Origin: Mucilaginibacter inviolabilis
GTDB lineage: Bacteria > Bacteroidota > Bacteroidia > Sphingobacteriales > Sphingobacteriaceae
Direction: 5' to 3'
DNA: 64,000 nt
Assembly (NCBI RefSeq): GCF_011089895.1
Contig: NZ_JAANAT010000001.1
Span: 2,418,001-2,482,000 of the forward strand
The notes beneath the pieces were generated by a model. The model had not been told where the DNA came from. It ran no database searches and saw only the letters and a list, made by a program, of their open reading frames with translations. Positions 24,632-33,293 of the stretch are shown here, piece by piece (position 1 is the stretch's first letter; every line of letters starts with the position of its first letter). The translations under genes and the position numbers were made by a program.

Positions 24632-25348
24632 TTAGACCTTCAGAATATAGTTAACTACTACTCCAACAATTGCTGCTGACGAAAAACTAATCAACGTGCC
24701 TACTAAAATATATTCCGTTTTCTTTTGCTCCCGGTCGTCTTTATCACCAAAACGAAGTATAGATTTAGCTGCCATTAAAAAACCCAAAGCTGTATATTGA
24801 TTACTGATAATAAATGTCAATATCAAAACCCGCTCACATCGTCCAATCCACATACCGGCTTTGTTCAAACCACCGGCATTCATGGCTGCCTCTTTTTGCC
24901 ACTTTTCGGTTGCTTTACCTATAGCAATTCCCAACGGACCAATTACCACATAATAAGACAATACCAATGTCCAGAAGTGAGATGAGTTTAGGTATTTAAC
25001 TACCCATGTTGTTACCAAATGACTGTTAAAATAAACAGCTATCCAAATCAGAAAAATAACAGCAAGGTGCAGCAATTGATCAAGCAAAAAATAAATAAAA
25101 CTATTACGGCGATGACTTTTCCAGATATCTATTACCAAATGACTTCCCATTACAATCAGAGGAATATACCATTTGCTCCAATCCCACAAGAATACATAGG
25201 TTAGTACAGTTACCACCAATACATGATAATACAATTGAGGCGCTTTCTCTTTTTTACTTTCCTTAGCTTTTACCCAACTTTGAGGCTGAAACAAAAAATC
25301 ACCCAGTAGATGCGCCATCAGCAATCGTAATAAAATACCCAATTCCAT
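24632..25348 (-). CDS. DUF3307-family membrane protein
   Basis: A 238-residue membrane protein with about six hydrophobic spans. The N-terminus LLRLLMAHLLGDFLFQP carries the DUF3307 signature (conserved HLLGDF), and a second HLVIDIWK block lies near 75; histidine and aspartate residues in the membrane suggest metal or proton binding. Function is unknown. It overlaps the upstream SatD-family gene by 1 bp (TAATG), and the pair is found together in many Bacteroidota and Firmicutes, so they probably act as one unit. Confidence 0.88.
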   Translation of the reverse strand: MELGILLRLLMAHLLGDFLFQPQSWVKAKESKKEKAPQLYYHVLVVTVLTYVFLWDWSKWYIPLIVMGSHLVIDIWKSHRRNSFIYFLLDQLLHLAVIFLIWIAVYFNSHLVTTWVVKYLNSSHFWTLVLSYYVVIGPLGIAIGKATEKWQKEAAMNAGGLNKAGMWIGRCERVLILTFIISNQYTALGFLMAAKSILRFGDKDDREQKKTEYILVGTLISFSSAAIVGVVVNYILKV

Positions 25349-25995
25349 TATGTAAAATATTGTTTGTTTAAATCTGTATTGATATAATTAATACCCTTTT
25401 CAACTTCTTTCCACCTTGCCGCTCTTAAGCTCTTGGCGACGGCCGGCTGACTCATTTTTAATTCTTTTGCTATTTTATCCTGCGTACTATCTTCTATACT
25501 TAACAGCTGATATATGGTCTCTGCCTGGCTTATCGTCCATCCGTTTACAATCATGTTAATGTACATCAATATTACCTGGTACGTATTAGTTTTGGCCTCA
25601 TCAAAGGTAGTGAGCCTAATGACCTCCTCTTTATCCATTTTATCAAAGTTCCTTCCCGAAAAATGAAATGCTTCTCCATCTGAGTCCAAAACATTTTTAC
25701 CAATATACGCTATTTCACCAATTCCAATGGAAAGCCTGGTACCCAGGCGGGAGGGACTATGCTTGTCAGAATTCATCTTAAACCAACATATCAATCGTAT
25801 ACATTTATTTAAAACCTCATTGATGTCATTCACTATAAATTGATAGCTATCTCCTCTGAATATTGCAGCATCCAGGGGCTGCTTCACCATCAATCTTAAT
25901 AACTGCTCGGTATCGATAACTAATTTACTTCGTTTTTGGTCTGACAACCTGGTAAAATTTTTAATATCTCCGGTAACAACTGCATATATCTTCAT
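25348..25995 (-). CDS. SatD-family protein with C-terminal HTH
   Basis: A 215-residue soluble protein. The N-terminal ~140 residues start with MKIYAVVTGDIKNFTRLS, and contain FRGDSYQF and RLSIGIGE; this order resembles the core of class III nucleotide cyclases (GDIKNFT ~ DI.GFT; GD.. and R.GIG), though the catalytic set is not complete as far as I can see. The C-terminus (~160-200) is a helix-turn-helix (TQDKIAKELKMSQPAVAKSLRAARWKEVE). It is therefore a likely DNA-binding sensor that regulates itself and the DUF3307 gene through the palindromes at 26052-26098. Confidence 0.8.
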   Translation of the reverse strand: MKIYAVVTGDIKNFTRLSDQKRSKLVIDTEQLLRLMVKQPLDAAIFRGDSYQFIVNDINEVLNKCIRLICWFKMNSDKHSPSRLGTRLSIGIGEIAYIGKNVLDSDGEAFHFSGRNFDKMDKEEVIRLTTFDEAKTNTYQVILMYINMIVNGWTISQAETIYQLLSIEDSTQDKIAKELKMSQPAVAKSLRAARWKEVEKGINYINTDLNKQYFT

Positions 25996-26051
25996 AACAC
26001 CTGTATTAACACATACTAAATTATAAGTTATTTTATTTATATCAAAATAAA

Positions 26052-26098
26052 ATAACCAATTTAAGTTATATTTTTATTATATAACCAATTATAGTTAT
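26052..26098. promoter_or_regulatory. Two palindromic operator candidates, ATAAC-N8-GTTAT
   Basis: ATAAC CAATTTAA GTTAT at 26052-26069 and ATAAC CAATTATA GTTAT at 26081-26098. Same arms, same 8-bp spacer beginning CAATT, centres 29 bp apart; a related half site (AAGTTAT) lies at 26025. They sit between the divergent SatD-family gene and the NrtR gene, so either HTH protein could bind. The SatD-family HTH is preferred because the NrtR-type sites (26906) look different. Confidence 0.65.
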
Positions 26099-26184
26099 AA
26101 TTATCAAATATAACCTTCTATTCAAAAACAATCGCCCCATGAAACCACGCTTGACTGCTTTACACATATTAATAACTTTGTGAT

Positions 26185-26871
26185 ATGTCAGCTTCTCAGA
26201 ACATTAAAGTAGCCGTTGATGCGGTTGTATTCGGATATACTTCAAAAGAAGGGTTATCGGTACTATTGATCAAACGAAACATTAAACCCTATAAAGATAA
26301 CTGGGCCTTACCAGGTGGATTAGTTGGTGATAACGAGTCACTCGAAGATGCCGTACAACGCGAACTAAAGGAAGAAACAGGTGTCAGCATTAACTACCTG
26401 GAGCAACTGTACAGCTTTGGCAAGCCAGATCGCGATCCGCGCAACCGGGTAATATCTATTACTTATTATGGTTTGGTAAAGCCTGATGCTTTTGAAATTA
26501 AAGCCGATACCGACGCCAGCGACGCTGCCTGGTTCAACATTAAAAAACTACCTTCATTAGCCTTTGATCATGACCAGATCATTACCGTAGCCCACGATCG
26601 CCTCAAGAATAAAATGCTTTACCAACCTGTTGGCTTTGAATTGCTGGAAGAAAAATTCCCTTTTTCTGAACTGGAAAAACTATACATGGCTGTTCTTGAT
26701 CGCTCTATCGACCGGCGCAACTTCAAAAAGAAGGTTGTTAAATTTGGCTTTTTAGAAGAAACCAATGAAAAACAAGCGCTTGACGGCGCCGGCCGGCCAG
26801 GAAATCTTTTCCGTTTTAACGAAGAAAAATACTACCAGCTTCAAAAACAAGGAATCAGTTTTGAGGTTTAA
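26185..26871 (+). CDS. nrtR: NrtR-type Nudix transcriptional regulator of NAD metabolism
   Basis: A 228-residue protein. Residues ~8-140 form a Nudix domain with an intact Nudix box (GLVGDNESLEDAVQRELKEE plus TGV), and residues ~150-228 a winged-helix C-terminal domain (FSELEKLYMAVLDRSIDRRNFKKKV...GRPGNLFRFNEEKY), the classical NrtR arrangement. NrtR proteins sense ADP-ribose and repress NAD genes. Here the gene precedes the nadM-nadV-prs operon by 86 bp, with two palindromes in front of nadM. Many NrtR proteins have a degraded Nudix box; the intact one here leaves open residual hydrolase activity. Confidence 0.92.
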   Translation: MSASQNIKVAVDAVVFGYTSKEGLSVLLIKRNIKPYKDNWALPGGLVGDNESLEDAVQRELKEETGVSINYLEQLYSFGKPDRDPRNRVISITYYGLVKPDAFEIKADTDASDAAWFNIKKLPSLAFDHDQIITVAHDRLKNKMLYQPVGFELLEEKFPFSELEKLYMAVLDRSIDRRNFKKKVVKFGFLEETNEKQALDGAGRPGNLFRFNEEKYYQLQKQGISFEV

Positions 26872-26903
26872 ATCATCAAAATTAATAAAAAAGCAAAAAA
26901 TAA

Positions 26904-26949
26904 TTTGCGTATTAAAAACGCATATTTATATTTGCGTATAATTAACGCA
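26904..26949 (+). promoter_or_regulatory. Promoter of the NAD salvage operon, overlapped by two NrtR operator candidates
   Basis: TTTG (26904-26907), a 19-bp spacer, TATATTTG (26927-26934): a full match to TTTG-N19-TANNTTTG. Palindromes TGCGT-N7-ACGCA at 26906-26922 (overlaps the -33 box and spacer) and 26933-26949 (overlaps the -7 box and start region), centres 27 bp apart. Binding would block RNA polymerase. The start codon is at 26957. Confidence 0.85.
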
Positions 26950-26956
26950 ATTAGTT

Positions 26957-27853
26957 ATGAAAACAGGAGTAATAATAGCACGCTTCCAAACACCATACCT
27001 GCATGAAGGGCACCGTCAATTAATAAGTCAGGTACGGAACAGCCACAACAAACTAATCATATTGCTTGGTGTTAGCCCGATAACCGGCAGTCGAAAAAAT
27101 CCGTATGATTATCATACCCGCGAAAAAATGATCAAAAAGGATTATCCGGAAATAATTGTATTGCCGGTAAGCGACCATCCGAGCGACAAGGTATGGTCCG
27201 AGACACTGGATAATTTACTAAAAAGCGTTTTCCCGTCAGAGCATTTTTGCTTGTATGGCAGCCGTGATAGCTTTATCCCCTACTACTCAGGCAAATTTGA
27301 GACAGTTGAATTACCCGAGCATGGCGACTACAATGCCACCGAACTGCGTAAACAATATGCCGATAAGGTATTTGATTCCAATGATTTCAGGGCTGGTATC
27401 CTATACGCTTACTATAATCAGTACACCAAGGTTTACCCTACGGTTGATATCGCCATGTTTCGCAATAACAAAACTGAGATACTGTTAGGCAAAAAAGCAG
27501 TTAACAATAAATGGCGTTTCATCGGCGGTTTCTCCGATCCAGAAGATGCCGATTATGAAAGCGCCGCTAAACGGGAACTAATGGAAGAATGCGGTGAAAT
27601 GGAGATCACTGAAATGACTTACGAAACCTCCCGCAAAATAAACGACTGGCGCTACCGCAACGAGGCTGACAAGATTATAACGCTGTTATTCAGCTGTGAT
27701 TTCATAGCTGGCTCCCCGGCAGCACAAGATGATATCATCGACCTTAACTGGTTTAAACTATCAGATCTGCCACAAATGCTTACAGATGGTTTCATTAGTG
27801 ATGAGCACCACGAGTTGTTTGATTTTATTATTAATAAATACCTAAAAAAATAA
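26957..27853 (+). CDS. nadM: Bifunctional NMN adenylyltransferase / Nudix hydrolase
   Basis: A 298-residue fusion. The N-terminal ~160 residues form a nucleotidyltransferase with the HxGH-type motif His16-Glu-Gly-His19 (ARFQTPYLHEGHR) and an ISTGxSR-like segment ITGSRKNPYDYHTRE; it would join NMN and ATP to NAD. The C-terminal ~130 residues are a Nudix domain (GGFSDPEDADYESAAKRELM plus EECGE), probably acting on ADP-ribose. It opens the operon; the next gene starts 5 bp later. The NadM-Nudix fusion together with NadV is the known nicotinamide salvage route. Confidence 0.93.
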   Translation: MKTGVIIARFQTPYLHEGHRQLISQVRNSHNKLIILLGVSPITGSRKNPYDYHTREKMIKKDYPEIIVLPVSDHPSDKVWSETLDNLLKSVFPSEHFCLYGSRDSFIPYYSGKFETVELPEHGDYNATELRKQYADKVFDSNDFRAGILYAYYNQYTKVYPTVDIAMFRNNKTEILLGKKAVNNKWRFIGGFSDPEDADYESAAKRELMEECGEMEITEMTYETSRKINDWRYRNEADKIITLLFSCDFIAGSPAAQDDIIDLNWFKLSDLPQMLTDGFISDEHHELFDFIINKYLKK

Positions 27854-27857
27854 AGCC

Positions 27858-29270
27858 ATGAAACGCGAAAATCTGATTCTTTTGGCTGACGCATATAAAT
27901 ACGCCCACCATAAATTTTACTACCCCGGCACTACTCAAATATACAGCTACCTGGAAAGCCGCGGTGGTTGGTTTGATGAAACCATATTTTTTGGTCTACA
28001 ATATTTCTTAAAAGAATATATACAAGGACAGGCATTTACCCAACAAGACATTGACGAAGCCGATAGCTTTTTGCAGCAGGTATTTGGCCGCGATGATGTA
28101 TTTAACCGTGCAAAATTCCAGTATATCCTGGATAAATATAATGGCCATCTGCCCATAAAAATAAAGGCTGTTGCCGAGGGTACCGCCGTGCCAACCGGCA
28201 ACGTATTGATGACCATCGAAAACACTGATCCGGAATGTTACTGGCTCACCAATTTTTTAGAAACCCTGCTGATGCAGGTATGGTACCCATGTACCGTGGC
28301 TACGCTAAGCAACCAGATCAGGAAGGTGATCACCCAATATTTTCAGGAAACCGCTACCGACGATGCCGAAGCAGGGATAGATTTTGTGTTGAACGATTTC
28401 GGCTTCCGTGGTGTAAGTAGTGTAGAAAGCGCCAAACTAGGCGGTGCGGCCCACCTAATCAACTTCAGCGGGAGCGATAACCTGGCTGGCAGCAGTATGG
28501 CTATTAATTATTACGATACTAAAAAAGTTTATGGATTGAGCATCCCGGCAACAGAACACAGCATTTGCACATTGCTGGGTAAAGAAGGCGAGCTGGAAGT
28601 TTTTAGACATGTATTGAAAAGCTTTCCTACAGGTACCATCGCCTGCGTATCTGACAGCTATAACATATTCAGGGCCTGTGAAGAATACTGGGGAACCGAG
28701 TTACGCGACGAGATCCTGAATCGCCCGGGCACCCTGGTTATCCGCCCCGATAGCGGCGATCCCATCAGGACCCTCCTGGAGATATTTGAAATACTGTTCA
28801 GCAAATTTGGGTATACCGTTAACACCAAGGGTTACAAAGTTTTACCACCGCAACTGAGGGTGATACAAGGCGATGGTGTTAATTACGCTGAGATCAAAAA
28901 CATTTACAAAACACTAAAAGAAAACGGCATCAGCGCCGAAAACCTGGTGCTGGGAATGGGCGGAGCCTTATTGCAAAAAGTTGATCGCGATACCCAAAAA
29001 TTCGCACTTAAATGCAGCAGTGCGGTGATCAATGATAAGGAAGTAGCTGTTGAAAAAAGCCCTACCGAAATGGACGCTCAAGGCAACATTACCGAAAGCT
29101 TCAAAAAAAGCAAGGGTGGTCGTTTGAAACTGGTGAAAATAAACGGCATCTTTAAAACTGTCAAAGAACAAGACCATACAGAACTGAGCGACCATCTACA
29201 AACCGTTTTTGAAAACGGGCAGTTGATAAATACTATCAGTTTTGAACAAGTAAGGGCAAACGCCAATTAA
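27858..29270 (+). CDS. nadV: Nicotinamide phosphoribosyltransferase
   Basis: A 470-residue NAMPT/NadV protein that converts nicotinamide and PRPP to NMN. Signature parts: DAYKYAHHKFYYPG near 11, ESRGG near 34, NDFGFRGVSSVESAKLGG near 178, VSDSYNIFRACEEYWG near 263, the phosphate site RPDSGDP near 295, and LGMGGALLQKVDRDTQKFALKC near 367. Length is as in human NAMPT (491) and other bacterial NadV. Product NMN is the substrate of the neighbouring NadM. Spacing of 4 bp upstream and 7 bp downstream indicates one operon. Confidence 0.95.
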   Translation: MKRENLILLADAYKYAHHKFYYPGTTQIYSYLESRGGWFDETIFFGLQYFLKEYIQGQAFTQQDIDEADSFLQQVFGRDDVFNRAKFQYILDKYNGHLPIKIKAVAEGTAVPTGNVLMTIENTDPECYWLTNFLETLLMQVWYPCTVATLSNQIRKVITQYFQETATDDAEAGIDFVLNDFGFRGVSSVESAKLGGAAHLINFSGSDNLAGSSMAINYYDTKKVYGLSIPATEHSICTLLGKEGELEVFRHVLKSFPTGTIACVSDSYNIFRACEEYWGTELRDEILNRPGTLVIRPDSGDPIRTLLEIFEILFSKFGYTVNTKGYKVLPPQLRVIQGDGVNYAEIKNIYKTLKENGISAENLVLGMGGALLQKVDRDTQKFALKCSSAVINDKEVAVEKSPTEMDAQGNITESFKKSKGGRLKLVKINGIFKTVKEQDHTELSDHLQTVFENGQLINTISFEQVRANAN

Positions 29271-29277
29271 TATCGAT

Positions 29278-30186
29278 ATGAAGAAGTTACTATTTAATAT
29301 ATCAGACTATGAATACCTGGCCGAAAGAGTATTAGCCTCCGGCATGTTTGAAAAAGGCGAACTGGAAGTAAGCCATTTTACCGATGGCGAACGCTATCAG
29401 CGTATTATTTGCAATATCGAGGACCGTGATGTGGTACTACTGGGTGGTACCGTCTCTGACCAGGCTACATTGGAATTATATGACCTGGCCTCATCATTGG
29501 TGAGTTACGGCGCCAATTCATTAACATTGGTTATACCCTACTTCGGTTACTCTACCATGGAACGCGCGGTATTAAGCGGTGAGATAGTAACGGCCAAAAC
29601 AAGGGCAAGACTCCTATCATGTATCCCCCGCTCCAACCGGGGCAACAAGGTTTTATTGTTTGATCTTCACTCAGAGGGCATTCAATACTATTTTGAGCAC
29701 GGTTTGTATCCTGTACACGTTTACTGCAAGGATATCGTGATAGCAGCCGCCCGCGAATATGGAGGCGGTAATTTTGTTATGGCCAGTACCGATGCTGGTC
29801 GTGCCAAATGGGTAGAATCATTGGCGAATGATATGGGTGTAAACGCAGCCTTTATACTCAAACGCCGTCTCAAAGGTGACCATACTGAAGTAAGCGCCAT
29901 TAACGCCGATGTAGCCGGTAAAACAGTAATTATTTATGATGATATGATCCGTTCTGGTGGCAGTATCATCAACGCTGCTCAAACCTATAAAAACGCAGGC
30001 GCAGGTGATATTTATGTAATCACCACACATGGGCTTTTTGTAAATGATGGTATCAACAAGCTTAAAAATTCCGGGCTTATCAAAAAGCTTATCTGTACCG
30101 ATTCACATGTGAACACACAATATATAGCGGATGACTTTACCGAGATACGGAGTTTGGCAGGGCTGATCAGTCAAAATATTAGCTAA
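29278..30186 (+). CDS. prs: Ribose-phosphate pyrophosphokinase (PRPP synthetase) in the NAD operon
   Basis: A 302-residue PRPP synthetase homologue: FTDGERYQ near 36, the ATP-binding loop DLHSEGIQYYFE near 128, and the PRPP loop IIYDDMIRSGGS near 220. It is shorter and more divergent than housekeeping Prs (about 315 residues), with DLHS in place of DLHA and YDDMIRSGG in place of VDDMIDTGG. PRPP is the co-substrate of NadV, so this copy would feed NAD salvage. The pathway is Prs to NadV to NadM. Related divergent Prs proteins in phages carry out ADP-ribose-pyrophosphate synthesis for NAD restoration, which should be considered as an alternative. Confidence 0.88.
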   Translation: MKKLLFNISDYEYLAERVLASGMFEKGELEVSHFTDGERYQRIICNIEDRDVVLLGGTVSDQATLELYDLASSLVSYGANSLTLVIPYFGYSTMERAVLSGEIVTAKTRARLLSCIPRSNRGNKVLLFDLHSEGIQYYFEHGLYPVHVYCKDIVIAAAREYGGGNFVMASTDAGRAKWVESLANDMGVNAAFILKRRLKGDHTEVSAINADVAGKTVIIYDDMIRSGGSIINAAQTYKNAGAGDIYVITTHGLFVNDGINKLKNSGLIKKLICTDSHVNTQYIADDFTEIRSLAGLISQNIS

Positions 30187-30241
30187 TTAATTCATGTTAC
30201 TTTTTTAACTTTATGGCAGCACCACTTAAACCTAAACACCC

Positions 30242-31033
30242 ATGCCCGCCAGCACCATCAATGAAGTTATCGATGCCCTGCAAACTATTATCACCGATAG
30301 TATTGCCGCTAGTAGCCGCGTAGGGTATTTTGCAGCCCTGTATTATAAGGTTACAGCGGCCGTTCGTGATGGCATTACCAAAGGCCAGTTTGAAAATGGC
30401 CCCCGTATGGAAAAGTTCGATGTTATTTTTGCCAATCGTTACCTGGATGCGTTGAGCGCCTGGAAAAACAAACAACCTATGAGCGATTCCTGGCGTGTGG
30501 CCTTTGAAACCGCCGAAAGATCATCGCCATTGGTATTACAACAATTGCTGCTGGGGATGAATGCTCATATCAACCTCGATCTGGGTATTGCCGCGGTTGA
30601 AGTATCCAATGGCAATATGGATGGCGTTCAAAAAGATTTTGATGCCATCAACACCATCATTTCGGCGTTAACCTATCAGGTCATCAGCGAGATTAACCGT
30701 GTATCGCCGCTGCTTTCCTTACTTGGCCTGCATTCCTCCAATTACTCCATCATTATCCAGTTCAGCATCGGCAACGCCCGCGACGGCGCCTGGTGTTTTG
30801 CCGAAGATTTGCTAGCCAAACAGGGTACAGCTTATGCCGATTGCATCACCGCCCGTGATAAAACCATTGCTCAATTGGCGCAAGGTCTTGCCCATGCCAC
30901 AGGTCTCATGCGTATTACCCTTTGGCTCATTCATGTTTTTGAATGGAAAAGCCCATCAAAAATCATCAGGGAATTACATGAGTACCAGAAAGAAAAAATA
31001 GTAGTTAATACGCCATCGGCGATACCCGCCTGA
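30242..31033 (+). CDS. DUF5995-family protein
   Basis: A 263-residue soluble helical protein. It has the conserved segments FENGPRMEKFDVIFANRYLDAL (about 60-80), SPLVLQQLLLGMNAHINLDLGIAAVEV (about 98-124) and a C-terminal WCFAEDLL...LIHVFEWKSPSKIIRELHEYQ. The His in MNAHINLDL and the conserved Asp residues suggest a metal-binding helical bundle, similar to DUF5995. Function unknown. It begins 56 bp after prs and may be read from its own promoter or as a distal gene of the NAD operon. Confidence 0.78.
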   Translation: MPASTINEVIDALQTIITDSIAASSRVGYFAALYYKVTAAVRDGITKGQFENGPRMEKFDVIFANRYLDALSAWKNKQPMSDSWRVAFETAERSSPLVLQQLLLGMNAHINLDLGIAAVEVSNGNMDGVQKDFDAINTIISALTYQVISEINRVSPLLSLLGLHSSNYSIIIQFSIGNARDGAWCFAEDLLAKQGTAYADCITARDKTIAQLAQGLAHATGLMRITLWLIHVFEWKSPSKIIRELHEYQKEKIVVNTPSAIPA

Positions 31034-31200
31034 TAAACTCATCTCGTGTTTCACCGTAACAATTCCGTAGTTTTAATTATCCAATTATTGTATAGTACCA
31101 ATTTTGCCCTGCTTTGTCGCAAAGCGCCCCTTTAATTGTCGGATATACCCATTTAGTAATTGGTGTGGCAGCTGTACATTTGGATATAAAATTTACAACT

Positions 31201-32064
31201 ATGAAAAGCACCATCAACAATAAACTCACACACATTCCATTAATCATTATGGCTATGATGACAGCAGGTAGCGCAACACAGGCACAAACAACAGAGCAAG
31301 GTAAATATGCCAACGTGAATGGCATCAAAATGTACTATGAAATACACGGTACAGGCAAGCCATTAGTATTGATACATGGAGGCGGTTCAACTCTAAGTAC
31401 ATCCTTTGCCCGTATCATCCCTATACTGTCCAAAACCCACCAGATAATTGCCGTTGAACTGCAGGCTCACGGTCATACCAGCGATCGCGACGCTCCTGAA
31501 ACTTTCACCCAGGATGCTGATGATGTAGCAGAACTTTTGCGTCAGCTTAACATATCCAAAACCGACGTACTGGGCTTTAGCAATGGAGGTCAAACAACTC
31601 TTGAATTAGCTTTGAGACATCCCAACCTGGTGGACAGGCTCATCGTAGCATCAGCATTTTACAGTCGAGATGCCGTGCCTGCAGGCTTCTGGGAAGGCTT
31701 CAAAAACCCAAAATATAGCGATATGCCACAGATTTACAAGGACGAGTACCTCAAAATAGGTAACCAGGCAGAGCTCACTAATATGTTTAATAAAGACGTT
31801 CAACGAATGAGCGTATTTAAAGGCTGGACCAAGGAACAAATTGCCTCTATACAGGCTCCTACCCTGGTAGTCATTGGCGATCATGACCTGCCAACTCCGG
31901 AGCACGCCGCCGAAATGTCCCGCTTGTTACCTCATGGTCAACTGGCTATACTACCCGGTCACCATGGCGAATATTTTGGCGAGGCCTATTTTCCGAATGC
32001 CAGCAGTAAAAAGGTTGAAAGTTTCAGCTTGATTGTGGAGGATTTTCTCACAGCATCCAATTAA
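31201..32064 (+). CDS. Exported alpha/beta hydrolase
   Basis: A 287-residue protein; the start is set at 31201 because MKSTINNKLTHIPLIIMAMM gives a signal peptide (cleavage near TQAQ), whereas the ATG at 31114 would add 29 unlikely residues. The mature protein has the alpha/beta-hydrolase order: oxyanion segment LVLIHGGGST, nucleophile Ser in GFSNGGQ, acid in VVIGDHDLPTP and catalytic His in PGHHGEYFG. Substrate unknown; many relatives are esterases or haloperoxidase-like enzymes. The stop is followed by a palindromic stretch. Confidence 0.88.
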   Translation: MKSTINNKLTHIPLIIMAMMTAGSATQAQTTEQGKYANVNGIKMYYEIHGTGKPLVLIHGGGSTLSTSFARIIPILSKTHQIIAVELQAHGHTSDRDAPETFTQDADDVAELLRQLNISKTDVLGFSNGGQTTLELALRHPNLVDRLIVASAFYSRDAVPAGFWEGFKNPKYSDMPQIYKDEYLKIGNQAELTNMFNKDVQRMSVFKGWTKEQIASIQAPTLVVIGDHDLPTPEHAAEMSRLLPHGQLAILPGHHGEYFGEAYFPNASSKKVESFSLIVEDFLTASN

Positions 32065-32173
32065 AAAATATCGAAGATCGAACACCGAACAAGGAATACC
32101 GAATAATGAACTAAAAAAATCGGTGTTCGATAATCAAAATCCTGCATTCAATAGTAAAATAAATTATAAGAAC

Positions 32174-32398
32174 ATGTCATTTCAAGCATACCTCACCACC
32201 ATCAAAGCTAAAACCGGCAAAGACGCTGCAGACTTCAGAAAACTGGCCGAAGAAAAATGCTTTACCAAAAATGGCGAACTTACTGCAAAAGCCGGCGACA
32301 TCACCAACTGGCTTAAGGCCGATTTTGAGCTCGGCCATGGTCATGCTATGGCGATCTACGCTTTGCTCAAAGGCATCAAGAACGAGAGCAGCCAGTAA
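32174..32398 (+). CDS. DUF4287-family small protein
   Basis: A 74-residue protein. The start is set at ATG 32174 (MSFQAYLTTIKAKTGK), not at the upstream ATG 32033, because the earlier sequence lies in repeats and the known family begins here. It matches the DUF4287 order: YL..I..KTGK...F..LA.EKCF...GELTAKAGDITNWLKADFELGHGHAMAIYALLK. Such proteins are small, cytosolic and of unknown function. The upstream gap 32065-32173 contains imperfect inverted words (ATCGAACACCGAACAAGG / CGGTGTTCGAT). Confidence 0.85.
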   Translation: MSFQAYLTTIKAKTGKDAADFRKLAEEKCFTKNGELTAKAGDITNWLKADFELGHGHAMAIYALLKGIKNESSQ

Positions 32399-32426
32399 AA
32401 CGGCGACCATCATATACCCTACCACC

Positions 32427-32453
32427 ATGCCCGTTTTTCCGCGGGCATTTTTT
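32427..32453 (+). terminator. Terminator after DUF4287 gene
   Basis: ATGCCCG ... CGGGCAT stem (32427-32433, 32442-32448) with a TTTTTT tail. Confidence 0.85.
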
Positions 32454-32676
32454 GCTGGGGTAAAACTTTTTAAACCTTAAACTTTAACACTTTTCTGGTC
32501 GAAAGCGGGGTAAAAACGACCCAAAAATCACTCAAAACCATCGATTTTAACACTTTTTAACAAATTTCAGCATGGTTTTGAGCAGTTGTTAAAACTTTAA
32601 AAAGTATTATTTTATTGATTATCAAATAACTACATACAAAACGATTAGTTTTTAGGCTTTGTTTCCCTTAACCAAA

Positions 32677-32716
32677 CAGCCCGGTTTTCTCTTTTTTAGA
32701 AGAAAAAACCGGGCTG
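32677..32716. terminator. Long hairpin, probable bidirectional terminator
   Basis: CAGCCCGGTTTTCT (32677-32690) with AGAAAAAACCGGGCTG (32701-32716), an A/T-rich stem end and loop. The preceding 32454-32676 stretch is AT-rich and shows no gene, only words such as TTTAACACTTTT and TGATTATCAA. Confidence 0.75.
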
Positions 32717-32788
32717 ATGTATACATATAAAGATACCGAAAATTTGTGGGAATAACAAAGGATTACCCATTAGGTTATTAAATAAAAT

Positions 32789-32874
32789 ATGTCATTGCGA
32801 GGAGGAACGACGAAGCAATCTCCTCGCGTGCCTCTACTTGGGATGAGATTGCCACGCTGCACTCGCAATGACAT
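32789..32874. repeat. ATGTCATTGCGAG inverted-repeat element
   Basis: ATGTCATTGCGAG at 32789-32801 and its exact complement CTCGCAATGACAT at 32862-32874, enclosing GAGGAACGACGAAGCAATCT. This is a widely dispersed element type; any reading frame across it is accidental. Confidence 0.88.
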
Positions 32875-33293
32875 GGTTTTGATATTCTTTTCCCGTCAGC
32901 AGATAAGCTTCGGGTGAAAGCGGGCAGAACGATGGTGGGCCGTGCGATTGCGGGGGCATTGCGAAACTTACCTGAAGCACTGGATAATGAGCGAACGCAG
33001 TGGAGGTAAGGTTTAGCAGCCCGTGGTTCTGACTGATTTGCAGGGCAAAGGCCTTGAGCGCAAAGAAGCATTTCTGCTGAAGCGTTTTTGGTTACTTTTG
33101 TCGCGACAAAAGTGACTGGCCCTCCCGTGGCCAAGAGCGGGTATACGCCATGCAAGCTGACGAATAGATCCTTCGTTCCTCAGGATGACAAAACAAATAG
33201 TAAAGCTTATCTTCCATTTTTCCACATTCATTGTAGCAACCGCCGGGTTTGTCTAACTTTCGCCCCTCAAATTAATTTTGAGACCTCCTGTAC
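32875..33293. repeat. Non-coding stretch with a 20-bp palindrome
   Basis: No gene seen. It holds ACTTTTGTCGCGACAAAAGT (33094-33113, perfect palindrome) and the word GATCCTTCGTTCCTCAGGAT (33167-33186), a variant of the CATCCTGAGCGAAGCGAAGG element found at 35180. It also contains mixed GC-rich sequence with frequent stops. Probably an accumulation of dispersed repeats. Confidence 0.6.

Noticed and set aside
32778..33155. 125-codon reading frame on the - strand
   Set aside because: Translation of dispersed repeats (the CATTGCGAG element), not a gene.
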